Of a stretch of 11,289 nt of DNA, positions 1 to 9,270 are shown piece after piece. The position numbers and the translations under genes are program-made. A model generated the notes under the pieces. It ran no database searches. It was given only the letters and a program-made list of their open reading frames with translations, and was not told where the DNA came from. Source of the DNA: CAYLNK01 sp964384675 (GTDB lineage Bacteria > Acidobacteriota > Thermoanaerobaculia > UBA5066); NCBI GenBank assembly GCA_964384675.1, contig CAYLNK010000221.1, positions 1 through 11,289 of the forward strand. Reading direction: 5' to 3'. Numbering within the stretch: position 1 is the stretch's first letter; every line of letters begins with the position of its first letter.

Positions 1-1473
1 GGGCTGCTCGCACCGGGGCTGCCGTCCGGCACCCGGGACGCGCCGCTCGCGCGGGCGATCCTCGGTTCGCTGATCGAGCGGAACCGGTACGAGGCCGACG
101 GGGCGGTGCGAAAGCTCGAGGCGGCGCTCGGCGGGCCGTTGCCGGCGGCCGTGGCGAGCGCGTCGGACGTGGCGAGCGCGTCGGACGCGGTCGAGGCGCG
201 GGAGGCGATCCTCGGGTCGATCGCCCCCCTCTTCCCCGAGGGGTCTTTCGAGTCGCTCGCCTTCGCGCTCGGTCTCGCGATGGCCGACCTGCACGTCGCG
301 GCCCGGACGGCGGACGCGGCGGGAATGGTGCTCGAGCTGATCGCCGGGCCGGCGCGGGAGGCGATGGCGGAGCGCTATCGCGCCGCGCTCGAGGCGATCG
401 CCGCCGCGCGGTCGCGGGTCGTCGCCGCGGCAGCGGCGTTCGACGCGGCGCTCGACTCGCGACCCTTCTCGCCGGCGGTGCGCGTTGCCGCGAGACGCGT
501 GGTGGAGGCCGCGCAGGCGCCGCCGCCCGCGTTCGACGCGCCGGGCCGCCACCGGGCGTACGACTTCATGTCCTGGTTCCAGCCGGACTGGCGCCTCCCC
601 GGGCAGAAGTACGTGAAGGGCCTCGTTCACGCGCTCGACGTCCTGGCGCAGGCGTTCTCCTTCCCCGAGGAGCCGCCCGCCACGGGCCTGCCGTCGCCCG
701 AGGAGGCCGACGCTCTCGTGGCGCTCCTCGCCCGCCCCGACGACGACGAGGCGCGGCTGGGCTGGGCGGTCCTGGCCGACGCGCGGCACGATCCGCGCGC
801 GCTCCTCGTGGTCGAGCAGATGGCGATGCGGGAGGAGCGTCGGAAGCGCCCGTACTCCGGGCGAGTCGACTCGCCGCTGGCGCGTTCCCTGATCGAGCGG
901 CACACGGAGTGGGCGGCTCCCTTGCTTGCGCTCGGCGCCCGCGACGTGACGTTCCGGCGTGGATTCGTGGAGGGGATCACGATCGAGGCGTGGGTCTTCC
1001 TCGGGCGCGCGCCGGCTCTCTATGCCGCCGCGCCGATCCTCCACGTGAAGCTGATGGGCGCGGCCCCGCTCCTGCCGCATCTCCTCGAGTCCCGCTTCCT
1101 GACCCGTCTTCTCTCGATCGACCTCTCGTCGCAGGGGCTCGGGGACTCGCACGTGGAGCGGCTGGCAACCGCGGACGGGCTCAGCTCGCTGCGCGCTCTC
1201 GACCTCCGGGGGAACCGGATCACGGAGGCGGGCGTGCGCGCCCTCTTCACGTCGGCGGCGCTCCCCGCGCTCGTCCACGCGCCGCTCGACGGCAGCCCGA
1301 GCGGCCCGCTCTTCGTCGAGACGGCCTGGGACGACGGGATGCCGCCGTCCGAGGCGTGGGAGAAGACGGCGCTCGGCGAGCGGCTCGCCGCGGAGCACGG
1401 GCCGAGGCGCTGGGCGTTCCCCTGGGCGTCGGGCTGGCCTCCGGACCTCGACGTCCTGACCGTACGTCCGTAG
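1..1473 (+). CDS. TIGR02996 / leucine-rich-repeat protein, 5' end outside window
   Basis: The reading frame is open from base 1 to a TAG at 1471-1473 (490 codons). Codons before the first in-frame GTG (106) already show the same strong G/C third-position bias, and no ribosome binding site precedes that GTG, so the true start is probably outside the window. The first half is alanine-rich and helical, with no family I recognise. From about residue 236 there is a segment like the TIGR02996 repeat-companion domain: PSPEEADALVALL, then PDDDEARLGWAVLADARHDPRA, then a GFVEGI strand. Around residues 390-418 lies one clear leucine-rich repeat (LRALDLRGNRITEAGVRAL). TIGR02996 proteins are known mainly from myxobacteria and planctomycetes, usually next to LRRs; their function is unknown, with protein binding a reasonable guess. 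It converges on the DUF1905 gene, with 90 bp between stops. The family call is moderately sure; no catalytic role is visible. Confidence 0.7.
   Translation, partial: GLLAPGLPSGTRDAPLARAILGSLIERNRYEADGAVRKLEAALGGPLPAAVASASDVASASDAVEAREAILGSIAPLFPEGSFESLAFALGLAMADLHVAARTADAAGMVLELIAGPAREAMAERYRAALEAIAAARSRVVAAAAAFDAALDSRPFSPAVRVAARRVVEAAQAPPPAFDAPGRHRAYDFMSWFQPDWRLPGQKYVKGLVHALDVLAQAFSFPEEPPATGLPSPEEADALVALLARPDDDEARLGWAVLADARHDPRALLVVEQMAMREERRKRPYSGRVDSPLARSLIERHTEWAAPLLALGARDVTFRRGFVEGITIEAWVFLGRAPALYAAAPILHVKLMGAAPLLPHLLESRFLTRLLSIDLSSQGLGDSHVERLATADGLSSLRALDLRGNRITEAGVRALFTSAALPALVHAPLDGSPSGPLFVETAWDDGMPPSEAWEKTALGERLAAEHGPRRWAFPWASGWPPDLDVLTVRP
151..186 (+). repeat. Perfect 18-bp tandem duplication inside the first gene
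   Basis: The unit gtggcgagcgcgtcggac occurs twice without a mismatch at 151-168 and 169-186. It is in frame and encodes VASASD twice, in a low-complexity alanine/serine stretch of the N-terminal half. It looks like a recent in-frame slippage or duplication that leaves the protein intact. Confidence 0.9.
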
Positions 1474-1477
1474 CTCA

Positions 1478-1496
1478 CCGCGCCCTGGCCGCGCGG
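1478..1496 (+). terminator. GC-rich hairpin just after the LRR-protein stop codon
   Basis: Four bases after the TAG, ccgcgc (1478-1483) pairs perfectly with gcgcgg (1491-1496) around a 7-nt loop. No U-tract follows, so it is at best a weak or factor-assisted transcript end, or a 3'-end stabiliser, for the plus-strand gene. GC-rich genomes often have such hairpins without U-runs. Confidence 0.35.
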
Positions 1497-1508
1497 GGCG
1501 GACGCTGG

Positions 1509-1547
1509 TGTCGATCCGCCGACAGGTTGTCGGCCGGGAGCCACCGG
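1509..1547. repeat. Dispersed intergenic repeat, copy A
   Basis: This 39-nt stretch aligns with 10977-11014 in the same orientation, at about 31 of 38 positions with one single-base gap (hand alignment). Shared blocks are tgtcgatc, acaggt and a 19-nt tail with three mismatches. Both copies lie outside genes and just beyond the 3' end of a minus-strand gene (17 bp from the DUF1905 stop here). This resembles the setting of REP-type or terminator-associated repeats, but two copies in one window cannot establish a family. Confidence 0.4.
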
Positions 1548-1557
1548 TCGCGGTGGC
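1518..1557. terminator. Two adjacent hairpins between convergent genes
   Basis: The first hairpin pairs gccgaca (1518-1524) with tgtcggc (1528-1534) over a 3-nt loop. The second pairs gccaccg (1540-1546) with cggtggc (1551-1557) over a 4-nt loop. Both stems are perfect 7-bp. They lie between the converging stops at 1473 and 1564 and could end transcription from either side. Neither has a U-tract. They overlap one copy of the dispersed intergenic repeat. Confidence 0.4.
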
Positions 1558-1563
1558 GGGACG

Positions 1564-1944
1564 TCAGCGCAGAACGCGCTTGCGCCTCTTGCGGCCCGGT
1601 GCCGTCGTCAGCTTCGCCTGCTCCACGGCCTTGGCCATCGCCCTCGCGACCGCCGACGCGCTCACCGCCGGCTCGACCACCACGTCGATCGGGTCCCCGA
1701 CCGCGACCCGTGCCGCGGCCCGCAGATGGGCGTCGACGAGGATGAAGTAGCGCCCCCAGCGCAGGCCGATCCAGCCCTCGAACCTGGCCCCGTTCATCGA
1801 GCCCCGCACCAGCCACCCCTCACGTCGGTCGTCGAGGGCGACGGGCTCCACGTGCCACACCTCGCGCGGATCGAACGGGACGATCACGGCGGTCACGTCG
1901 TTGTGGCCGAGGAGCAGCTCGGCCTGGAACCGCGCCTTCTTCAT
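1564..1944 (-). CDS. DUF1905 domain protein
   Basis: A 126-residue protein starting with ATG at 1944, preceded by a good ribosome binding site (GGAGG at 1954-1950, 5-nt spacing). The frame is open further upstream, but that part crosses a hairpin and C-runs and is not gene-like, so the ATG is preferred. The protein begins MKKARFQAELL, has a VPFDPREVW segment (about 22-30), a GWLVRGSMNGARFEGWIGL core (43-61) and GDPIDVVVEP near 83-92. This is the small beta-barrel pattern of DUF1905 (PF08922), often paired in bacteria with a YdeI-type domain that is absent here. The C-terminus is strongly basic (RKRRKRVLR, 118-126), unusual for the family and possibly nucleic-acid or membrane contacting. Function is unknown. 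It is the last minus-strand gene before the convergent boundary and is separated from the hemerythrin gene by 104 bp and a hairpin. Confidence 0.7.
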   Translation of the reverse strand: MKKARFQAELLLGHNDVTAVIVPFDPREVWHVEPVALDDRREGWLVRGSMNGARFEGWIGLRWGRYFILVDAHLRAAARVAVGDPIDVVVEPAVSASAVARAMAKAVEQAKLTTAPGRKRRKRVLR

Positions 1945-2019
1945 GGCGTCCTCCACGGCTCCCGGGCTCGGCTCGTCGGGGGCGCTCCCGCCCCCCGGCC
2001 CCCCCGGGGGCACCGGTTC

Positions 2020-2048
2020 GAGGCTGTGAAGGGGCTCTTCACAGCCTC
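2020..2048 (-). terminator. Hairpin directly after the hemerythrin stop codon
   Basis: gaggctgtgaa (2020-2030) pairs perfectly with ttcacagcctc (2038-2048), an 11-bp stem with a 7-nt loop. It begins immediately after the TGA (2051-2049) of the hemerythrin gene. No U-run follows on the minus strand. Position and stem strength suggest a transcript end or a 3'-protecting structure. A C-rich run and cccccggggg palindrome (about 1990-2010) lie next to it. Confidence 0.5.
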
Positions 2049-2705
2049 TCAGCCGTCCCGGTTCGAGAACGACTCCCATTCGGAGTCGTTCCACCACTCC
2101 CTCTCGACGCCGGCGCACGTGGTGCCGAGCGAGGGGCAGATGACGCACCCGTCCCCGCGCAGCGCGTCGCGGTCGTAGCGCGGCGGATAGAGCGCGGCGA
2201 GGCGCTCTCCCGCGGCACCCGCCTCTGCCTCGACCGCGGTCGGCGGCCGGTCGGGCAGCTCCGCCACGCCGGAGCGTCGGAGCCGCGCCTCGCTTTCCGG
2301 GAAGAGCACGGAGTTCTCGGCGTCGATGTGCTGGAGCAGAGCGTGGCGGTGGCGCGTGGCGAGGCGGACGAGGGCCTCCCGGGCGGCGCCGTCGAGAGCG
2401 CTCGCCACGAGGAGCGGCGCCAGCTCGTCGAGCGTGGCGGCCATCTCGTGGTGCTGCGCCACGAAAGACGGGATCGGTCCGGTCTCGCTCGGGAGCCCCG
2501 CGTCGGCGACGAGGGACGTGAAGAGGACGTCCTCTTCACGGGCGTGGTGGAACGTACCGGCGTAGAGGCGGAAGAACGCGAGGAAGGCGTGCCCGTCCCC
2601 GGGATCCCCCTCGCCGCGGGCCCGCCTCTCCACGAACGTCCCCAGCGCTCCCACCACGCTCTCGATCCGCTCGTGCTCGCGGCGCAGGGAGTCGAGCAGC
2701 TTCAC
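2049..2705 (-). CDS. Hemerythrin (HHE) domain protein with cysteine-bearing tail
   Basis: A 218-residue protein with a GTG start at 2705, preceded by an AGAGGG-type site. The N-terminus (MKLLDSLRREHERI) fits the usual start of the family. Residues 1-140 form the HHE four-helix pattern. Likely di-iron ligands are H11, H54 with E58 (FHHAREED), H86 (AQHHEM), and H126 with E130 (LLQHIDAEN), although I cannot confirm the exact ligand set from sequence alone. Family members bind a non-haem di-iron centre and sense or handle oxygen, NO or iron. After a linker, residues 184-218 carry C187-x2-C190-x6-C197 and then a Trp/Glu-rich end (REWWNDSEWESF). This tail is not part of the standard domain and could bind metal or act as a thiol switch. 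The start lies 13 bp after the NTF2-like gene, so the two are probably cotranscribed. No signal peptide is visible, so it is cytoplasmic. Confidence 0.85.
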   Translation of the reverse strand: MKLLDSLRREHERIESVVGALGTFVERRARGEGDPGDGHAFLAFFRLYAGTFHHAREEDVLFTSLVADAGLPSETGPIPSFVAQHHEMAATLDELAPLLVASALDGAAREALVRLATRHRHALLQHIDAENSVLFPESEARLRRSGVAELPDRPPTAVEAEAGAAGERLAALYPPRYDRDALRGDGCVICPSLGTTCAGVEREWWNDSEWESFSNRDG

Positions 2706-2718
2706 GAGCCCTCTTCGC

Positions 2719-3123
2719 TCACGGCTGGAACCAGGTCGCCACGACGTGCTGCGTGTCCAGGTACTCCCTCACGCTCGCGATCTTCCCGTCGCGGATCGTC
2801 AGGAGGAAGTGGTACTGCTGCTCGTAGACGCGGCCGTTCCCGAGCGGCCCGCGCGACTCGACCTCGAGGGCCACCCGATCCCCCTCCGCGACGGCGCTCT
2901 TGACGGTCATGCGCAGGCCCTCGGGGAGCTGCGACGCCATGCGCCGGAGGAGCCGGGCGATCGACGCCTTGTCGTGCTCGCCCGCGGCCGGCTGCTGGCC
3001 CGGCTTGCCGGCGATCCACCAGGAGGCGTCGTCGGCGAGGAGGTCGAGCGCGCCCGCGAGGTCGTTCGCGTCGAAACGCGAGAAGAGGCTCGCGGCCAGC
3101 TCCTTGTTGCTCTCGAGGCTCAT
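2719..3123 (-). CDS. NTF2/SnoaL-like protein
   Basis: A 134-residue protein with an ATG at 3123, preceded by GGAGGAG at 4-nt spacing, which decides the start. A longer frame through the same region runs out of phase with the esterase and is discounted. The sequence has the fold's hallmarks: an N-terminal helix followed by FDANDLAGALDLLADDASWWIAG (17-39), a helix with DKASIARLLRRM (51-62), then strands VALEVESRG (84-92) and YEQQYHFLLTIRDGK (100-114) ending in IASVREYLDTQHV. This is the cone-shaped alpha+beta barrel of SnoaL/ketosteroid-isomerase-like proteins. Those proteins range from isomerases and cyclases to non-enzymatic binding proteins, so the substrate cannot be inferred. It sits 62 bp after the esterase and 13 bp before the hemerythrin gene. 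No export signal is visible. Confidence 0.85.
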   Translation of the reverse strand: MSLESNKELAASLFSRFDANDLAGALDLLADDASWWIAGKPGQQPAAGEHDKASIARLLRRMASQLPEGLRMTVKSAVAEGDRVALEVESRGPLGNGRVYEQQYHFLLTIRDGKIASVREYLDTQHVVATWFQP

Positions 3124-3185
3124 TCGGCTCCTCCGGACGGCGCTGCGGCCGCGAGGAGAGGCTACGGCTCCGGCGCCCGCCGCGT

Positions 3186-4391
3186 CTACCGCGGGGCGCG
3201 CGCCTTCAGCTTCGCGTCCGCCTCGTCGAGGTGCTGCTGGAAGGTGGGGAGGAGCGGGTCGGCGCTCTTCTTCGCCACCTCCACCGCCCGGGCGAAGCTG
3301 TCCCTCGCCGCGGCGAGGTCGCCACTCGCCTCCAGCCCGTCGCCGAGGCTGTCGTAGGTATTCGCCGACTCCGGATAGCGCTCCACGTTGTAGCGGAACG
3401 CCTCGAGCGCGCGGTCGACGCGCTTCGCCGCGAGCTCGGCATAGCCGGCGTTGTTCACCGCGACCTCCGGGGGCGCGATGGTGGTGCCGAACCGCTTCGA
3501 GAGGCCGGCGTAGTGGGCCTTCACGCCCGGGAGGCCGCCCGTGAAGCCCCCCGTCGCCGGGTCGCGGGGGAGGGCCCATCCCTCGAACACCTTCAGGAGC
3601 CCCTCGTAGTACGTCTTCAGGACGACGGAGCCGTGGTCGTCCTCCAGCAGCTCCCGGGTCTCCCACGAGAACTCGGCCGGCTTCTCCTTCTTCAGGAGGT
3701 CGCGCAGCCGGTCCAGGCTCTTCTTCACCACCGGACCCTCGCTCCCGAGCGTGGCGTAGAGCGTGGCGCGCAGCTCCTTCCGGCTCGCGAAGAGGGACTT
3801 CAGCTCCCGGAACGGGAGGTCGTCGTCGAAATGGAGCGACGGGCTCGCCGCGATGACGCCGCCGAAGAGATCGGGTCGTCTGGCCAGCGCGTGGAGCGCG
3901 AAGAGGCCCCCGAAGGAGTGTCCGGCGAGGAGGCGGAACGGGAGAGTCCGGTACGTCCCGTCGATCTTCGGGACCAGCTCCGTCTCCAGGAACTTCAGGA
4001 AGCGATCCGCCCCGCCGCTGCCCGGCACCGGCGTCCGGTCCTTCGAGTCGGTGAACGTCGCGCTGGTGGGCGTCAGGTCGCGCGTCCGCATCCCGCGGCC
4101 GTTCGTCACGCCGACCACCACGAGCGGCGAGATCCGGCCGTTCCGGGCCAGGAACTCCGCGCTGGCGACCGTGTGAAGGAACTGTGTCTCGCCGTCCGTG
4201 ACGTAGAGGACGGGATACCGGAGCTTCCCCCCCTCGTATCCCCGGGGCGTGGCGACCAGGATCGTCCGCTCCTCGCCGAGCACCTCGGAGCGGTGGGCGA
4301 ACGAGGTCGCGAAGTTGATCGGCTCATCCGCGAGGGACGTGCCGGCGCGGAGGAGGAGCGCAAGGGCGACGACGGCCTTGGCGAGACGCAT
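3186..4391 (-). CDS. Secreted alpha/beta-hydrolase esterase with C-terminal TPR repeats
   Basis: A 401-residue protein with an ATG at 4391; the longer frame upstream overlaps the RND permease gene and is rejected. The nearest purine-rich site (GAGGGG) is about 14 nt from the ATG, so initiation may be weak. Residues 1-21 form a signal peptide (KAVVALALLLRAGTSLA, cleavage likely after A21), placing it in the periplasm or outside. Residues 25-270 match the putative-esterase family (PF00756, like enterochelin esterase): RTILVATPRGY, YPVLYVTDGE (59-68), the nucleophile elbow GHSFGG with S159, and a likely catalytic H253 in DDHGSV; the acid is perhaps E218. Residues 310-376 contain about two TPR-like helical pairs (AGYAELAAKRVDRALEAFR, then YDSLGDGLEASGDLAAA), suggesting a partner-binding tail. 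It lies 86 bp after the pump operon, beyond two hairpins, so probably has its own promoter. The substrate is unknown; siderophore esters are one option for the family, with no direct support here. Confidence 0.85.
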   Translation of the reverse strand: MRLAKAVVALALLLRAGTSLADEPINFATSFAHRSEVLGEERTILVATPRGYEGGKLRYPVLYVTDGETQFLHTVASAEFLARNGRISPLVVVGVTNGRGMRTRDLTPTSATFTDSKDRTPVPGSGGADRFLKFLETELVPKIDGTYRTLPFRLLAGHSFGGLFALHALARRPDLFGGVIAASPSLHFDDDLPFRELKSLFASRKELRATLYATLGSEGPVVKKSLDRLRDLLKKEKPAEFSWETRELLEDDHGSVVLKTYYEGLLKVFEGWALPRDPATGGFTGGLPGVKAHYAGLSKRFGTTIAPPEVAVNNAGYAELAAKRVDRALEAFRYNVERYPESANTYDSLGDGLEASGDLAAARDSFARAVEVAKKSADPLLPTFQQHLDEADAKLKARAPR

Positions 4392-4423
4392 GGCGTTAGA
4401 ACGCACCCCTCGCCGAAAGGTTT

Positions 4424-4477
4424 CCCGCGGCCTCGAGGTCGTCGAGGCCGCGGGCCGCCGCCCTCGCGAAGAGGGCG
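4424..4477 (-). terminator. Two tandem hairpins after the RND permease stop codon
   Basis: Starting right after the TAG (4480-4478), a 7-bp stem (4459-4465 with 4471-4477, 5-nt loop) is followed by a perfect 13-bp stem (4424-4436 with 4442-4454, 5-nt loop). The larger stem is almost all G-C and very stable. It is followed on the minus strand by AAACC rather than a U-run, so it is not a classical intrinsic terminator. It separates the pump operon from the esterase gene and likely stops or protects the long pump transcript. Confidence 0.6.
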
Positions 4478-8101
<3,624 letters not shown>

Positions 8102-8127
8102 GGCTTCCTCTGGTTTCTCGTTTGGGC

Positions 8128-9270
8128 TCAGGGGATGACGCGGACGGCTTCGCCGTCGGCGAGCAACGAGGCGCCGGTGACGATCACGTTCTCGCCGGCC
8201 TTGACGCCGTCGAGGACGACGACCTGGTTGGCGGCGATGTCGCCGAGCCGCACGGGACGGGCCCGAGCGGCGGTCGTCTCGCCCGACGACTCCACGACGA
8301 AGACGGCGTAGCCGCCGTCCTTCGGCGACTTGAGCACCGCCGAGAGCGGCACCGAGAGGAGCGAGGCGGCGGGCGCCGCGACCGCGCTCTTGATCTCCAC
8401 GGCGGCCACCATCCCGGCCTTGAGGCGCCCCGCCCGGTTGGGGATCGTCACCTCCACGTCGAAGACGCGGCTGGCGGGGTCCGCCGACGGGGAGATCGCC
8501 GTGACGTGAGCGTCGAACGGGACCCCGGGAATGGCCTGGGCCGAGACGGCGATCGGCGTGCCGATCTTCAGCGTCTCGACGACGACGTCGGGCACGCCGA
8601 AGACCGCCTTGACGGTCTCGGTGTCGGCGAGCACGAAGCCGGCGAGCCCGGGAGCGGCGAGCGAGCCCTCCTCGATCGAGCGGGCGAGGACGACGCCGTC
8701 GATCGGCGCGACGAGCCGGGTGTCCTCGTGGGCGAGCTCCGCCGCGACGAGCTGCGCCCGGGCGGCCGCGACGCGCGCGTCACCCATCCGGGCACCGGCG
8801 CGGGCGGCGTCGAGGTCGGGGCGGGTCAGGCTCTTCGTCTCGTACAGGCTCTCGGCGCGGGCGAGATCGAGGCGCGCCCGCTCGGCGCCGGCCTCGGCCT
8901 CGACGAGGGAGGCCTTCGCCTGCCCGACGCGCGCGGCCGTGTCGGCCTGGCGCACGCTCGCGAGGAGCGTCCCCTTGGTCACGGTGTCGCCGGGCTGCAG
9001 GGTGTGTCCGCCGGCGCGGGCGATCGACTCGACGTAGCCGGAGCTCCGGAACGCCACCGTGACCTGGGCACGCGGCTGGACGTTGGCGGAGTAGCGGTGT
9101 CCGCGCGGCGCCTCGACCGGGACGGCGGCGGCGACCTTCACCGGCGTCGCTGGTGTGGTGCGGGCCTTCTCGTGGGAGCAGCCCGTGAGGAGGGCCGCGG
9201 CACCCGTGGCTATTGCCGCGGCGACGAGCGCGAGCGGCAGGGTGGTGGTCGTGCGGGTCGTGCGGTTCAT
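8128..9270 (-). CDS. RND periplasmic adaptor lipoprotein (HlyD/AcrA family)
   Basis: A 380-residue adaptor that bridges the RND permease and the outer-membrane channel. The ATG at 9270 is preceded by GGGGAGG (4-nt spacing) and overlaps the channel gene's stop as ATGA, so translation is coupled; a longer open frame upstream is discarded. The N-terminus is a lipoprotein signal with lipobox LLTGC, so C31 should be lipidated and anchor the protein in the inner membrane. The split biotinyl-lipoyl-like domain is at about 67-108 (SSGYVESI, then LQPGDTVTKGTLLASV) and 185-215 (TRLVAPIDGVVLARSIEEG). A short alanine-rich helical hairpin (110-183) lies between, for contact with the channel tip. The beta-barrel (about 216-295, including ASRVFDVEVTIPN and LKAGMVAAVEI) and the membrane-proximal domain (about 303-380) follow. 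All expected domains are present with nothing truncated. The short hairpin is typical of RND adaptors rather than type I secretion adaptors. Confidence 0.93.
   Translation of the reverse strand: MNRTTRTTTTLPLALVAAAIATGAAALLTGCSHEKARTTPATPVKVAAAVPVEAPRGHRYSANVQPRAQVTVAFRSSGYVESIARAGGHTLQPGDTVTKGTLLASVRQADTAARVGQAKASLVEAEAGAERARLDLARAESLYETKSLTRPDLDAARAGARMGDARVAAARAQLVAAELAHEDTRLVAPIDGVVLARSIEEGSLAAPGLAGFVLADTETVKAVFGVPDVVVETLKIGTPIAVSAQAIPGVPFDAHVTAISPSADPASRVFDVEVTIPNRAGRLKAGMVAAVEIKSAVAAPAASLLSVPLSAVLKSPKDGGYAVFVVESSGETTAARARPVRLGDIAANQVVVLDGVKAGENVIVTGASLLADGEAVRVIP

Noticed and set aside
909..1745. A plus-strand frame overlapping the end of the LRR protein and the DUF1905 gene
   Set aside because: The product is Arg/Pro/Ala low complexity with no family match, and it crosses the convergent hairpin region.
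2011..2048. tRNA-like T-arm sequence (ggttcgagg), seen again at 10962-10970
   Set aside because: No acceptor stem, anticodon arm or cloverleaf spacing surrounds either site; the shared 11-mer is within chance expectation for this length and composition.
2719..3666. A 315-codon frame that would extend the NTF2-like protein upstream into the esterase gene
   Set aside because: The extension is Arg/Gly/Pro-rich out-of-frame translation of the esterase; a strong binding site and ATG at 3123 give a normal-length family member.
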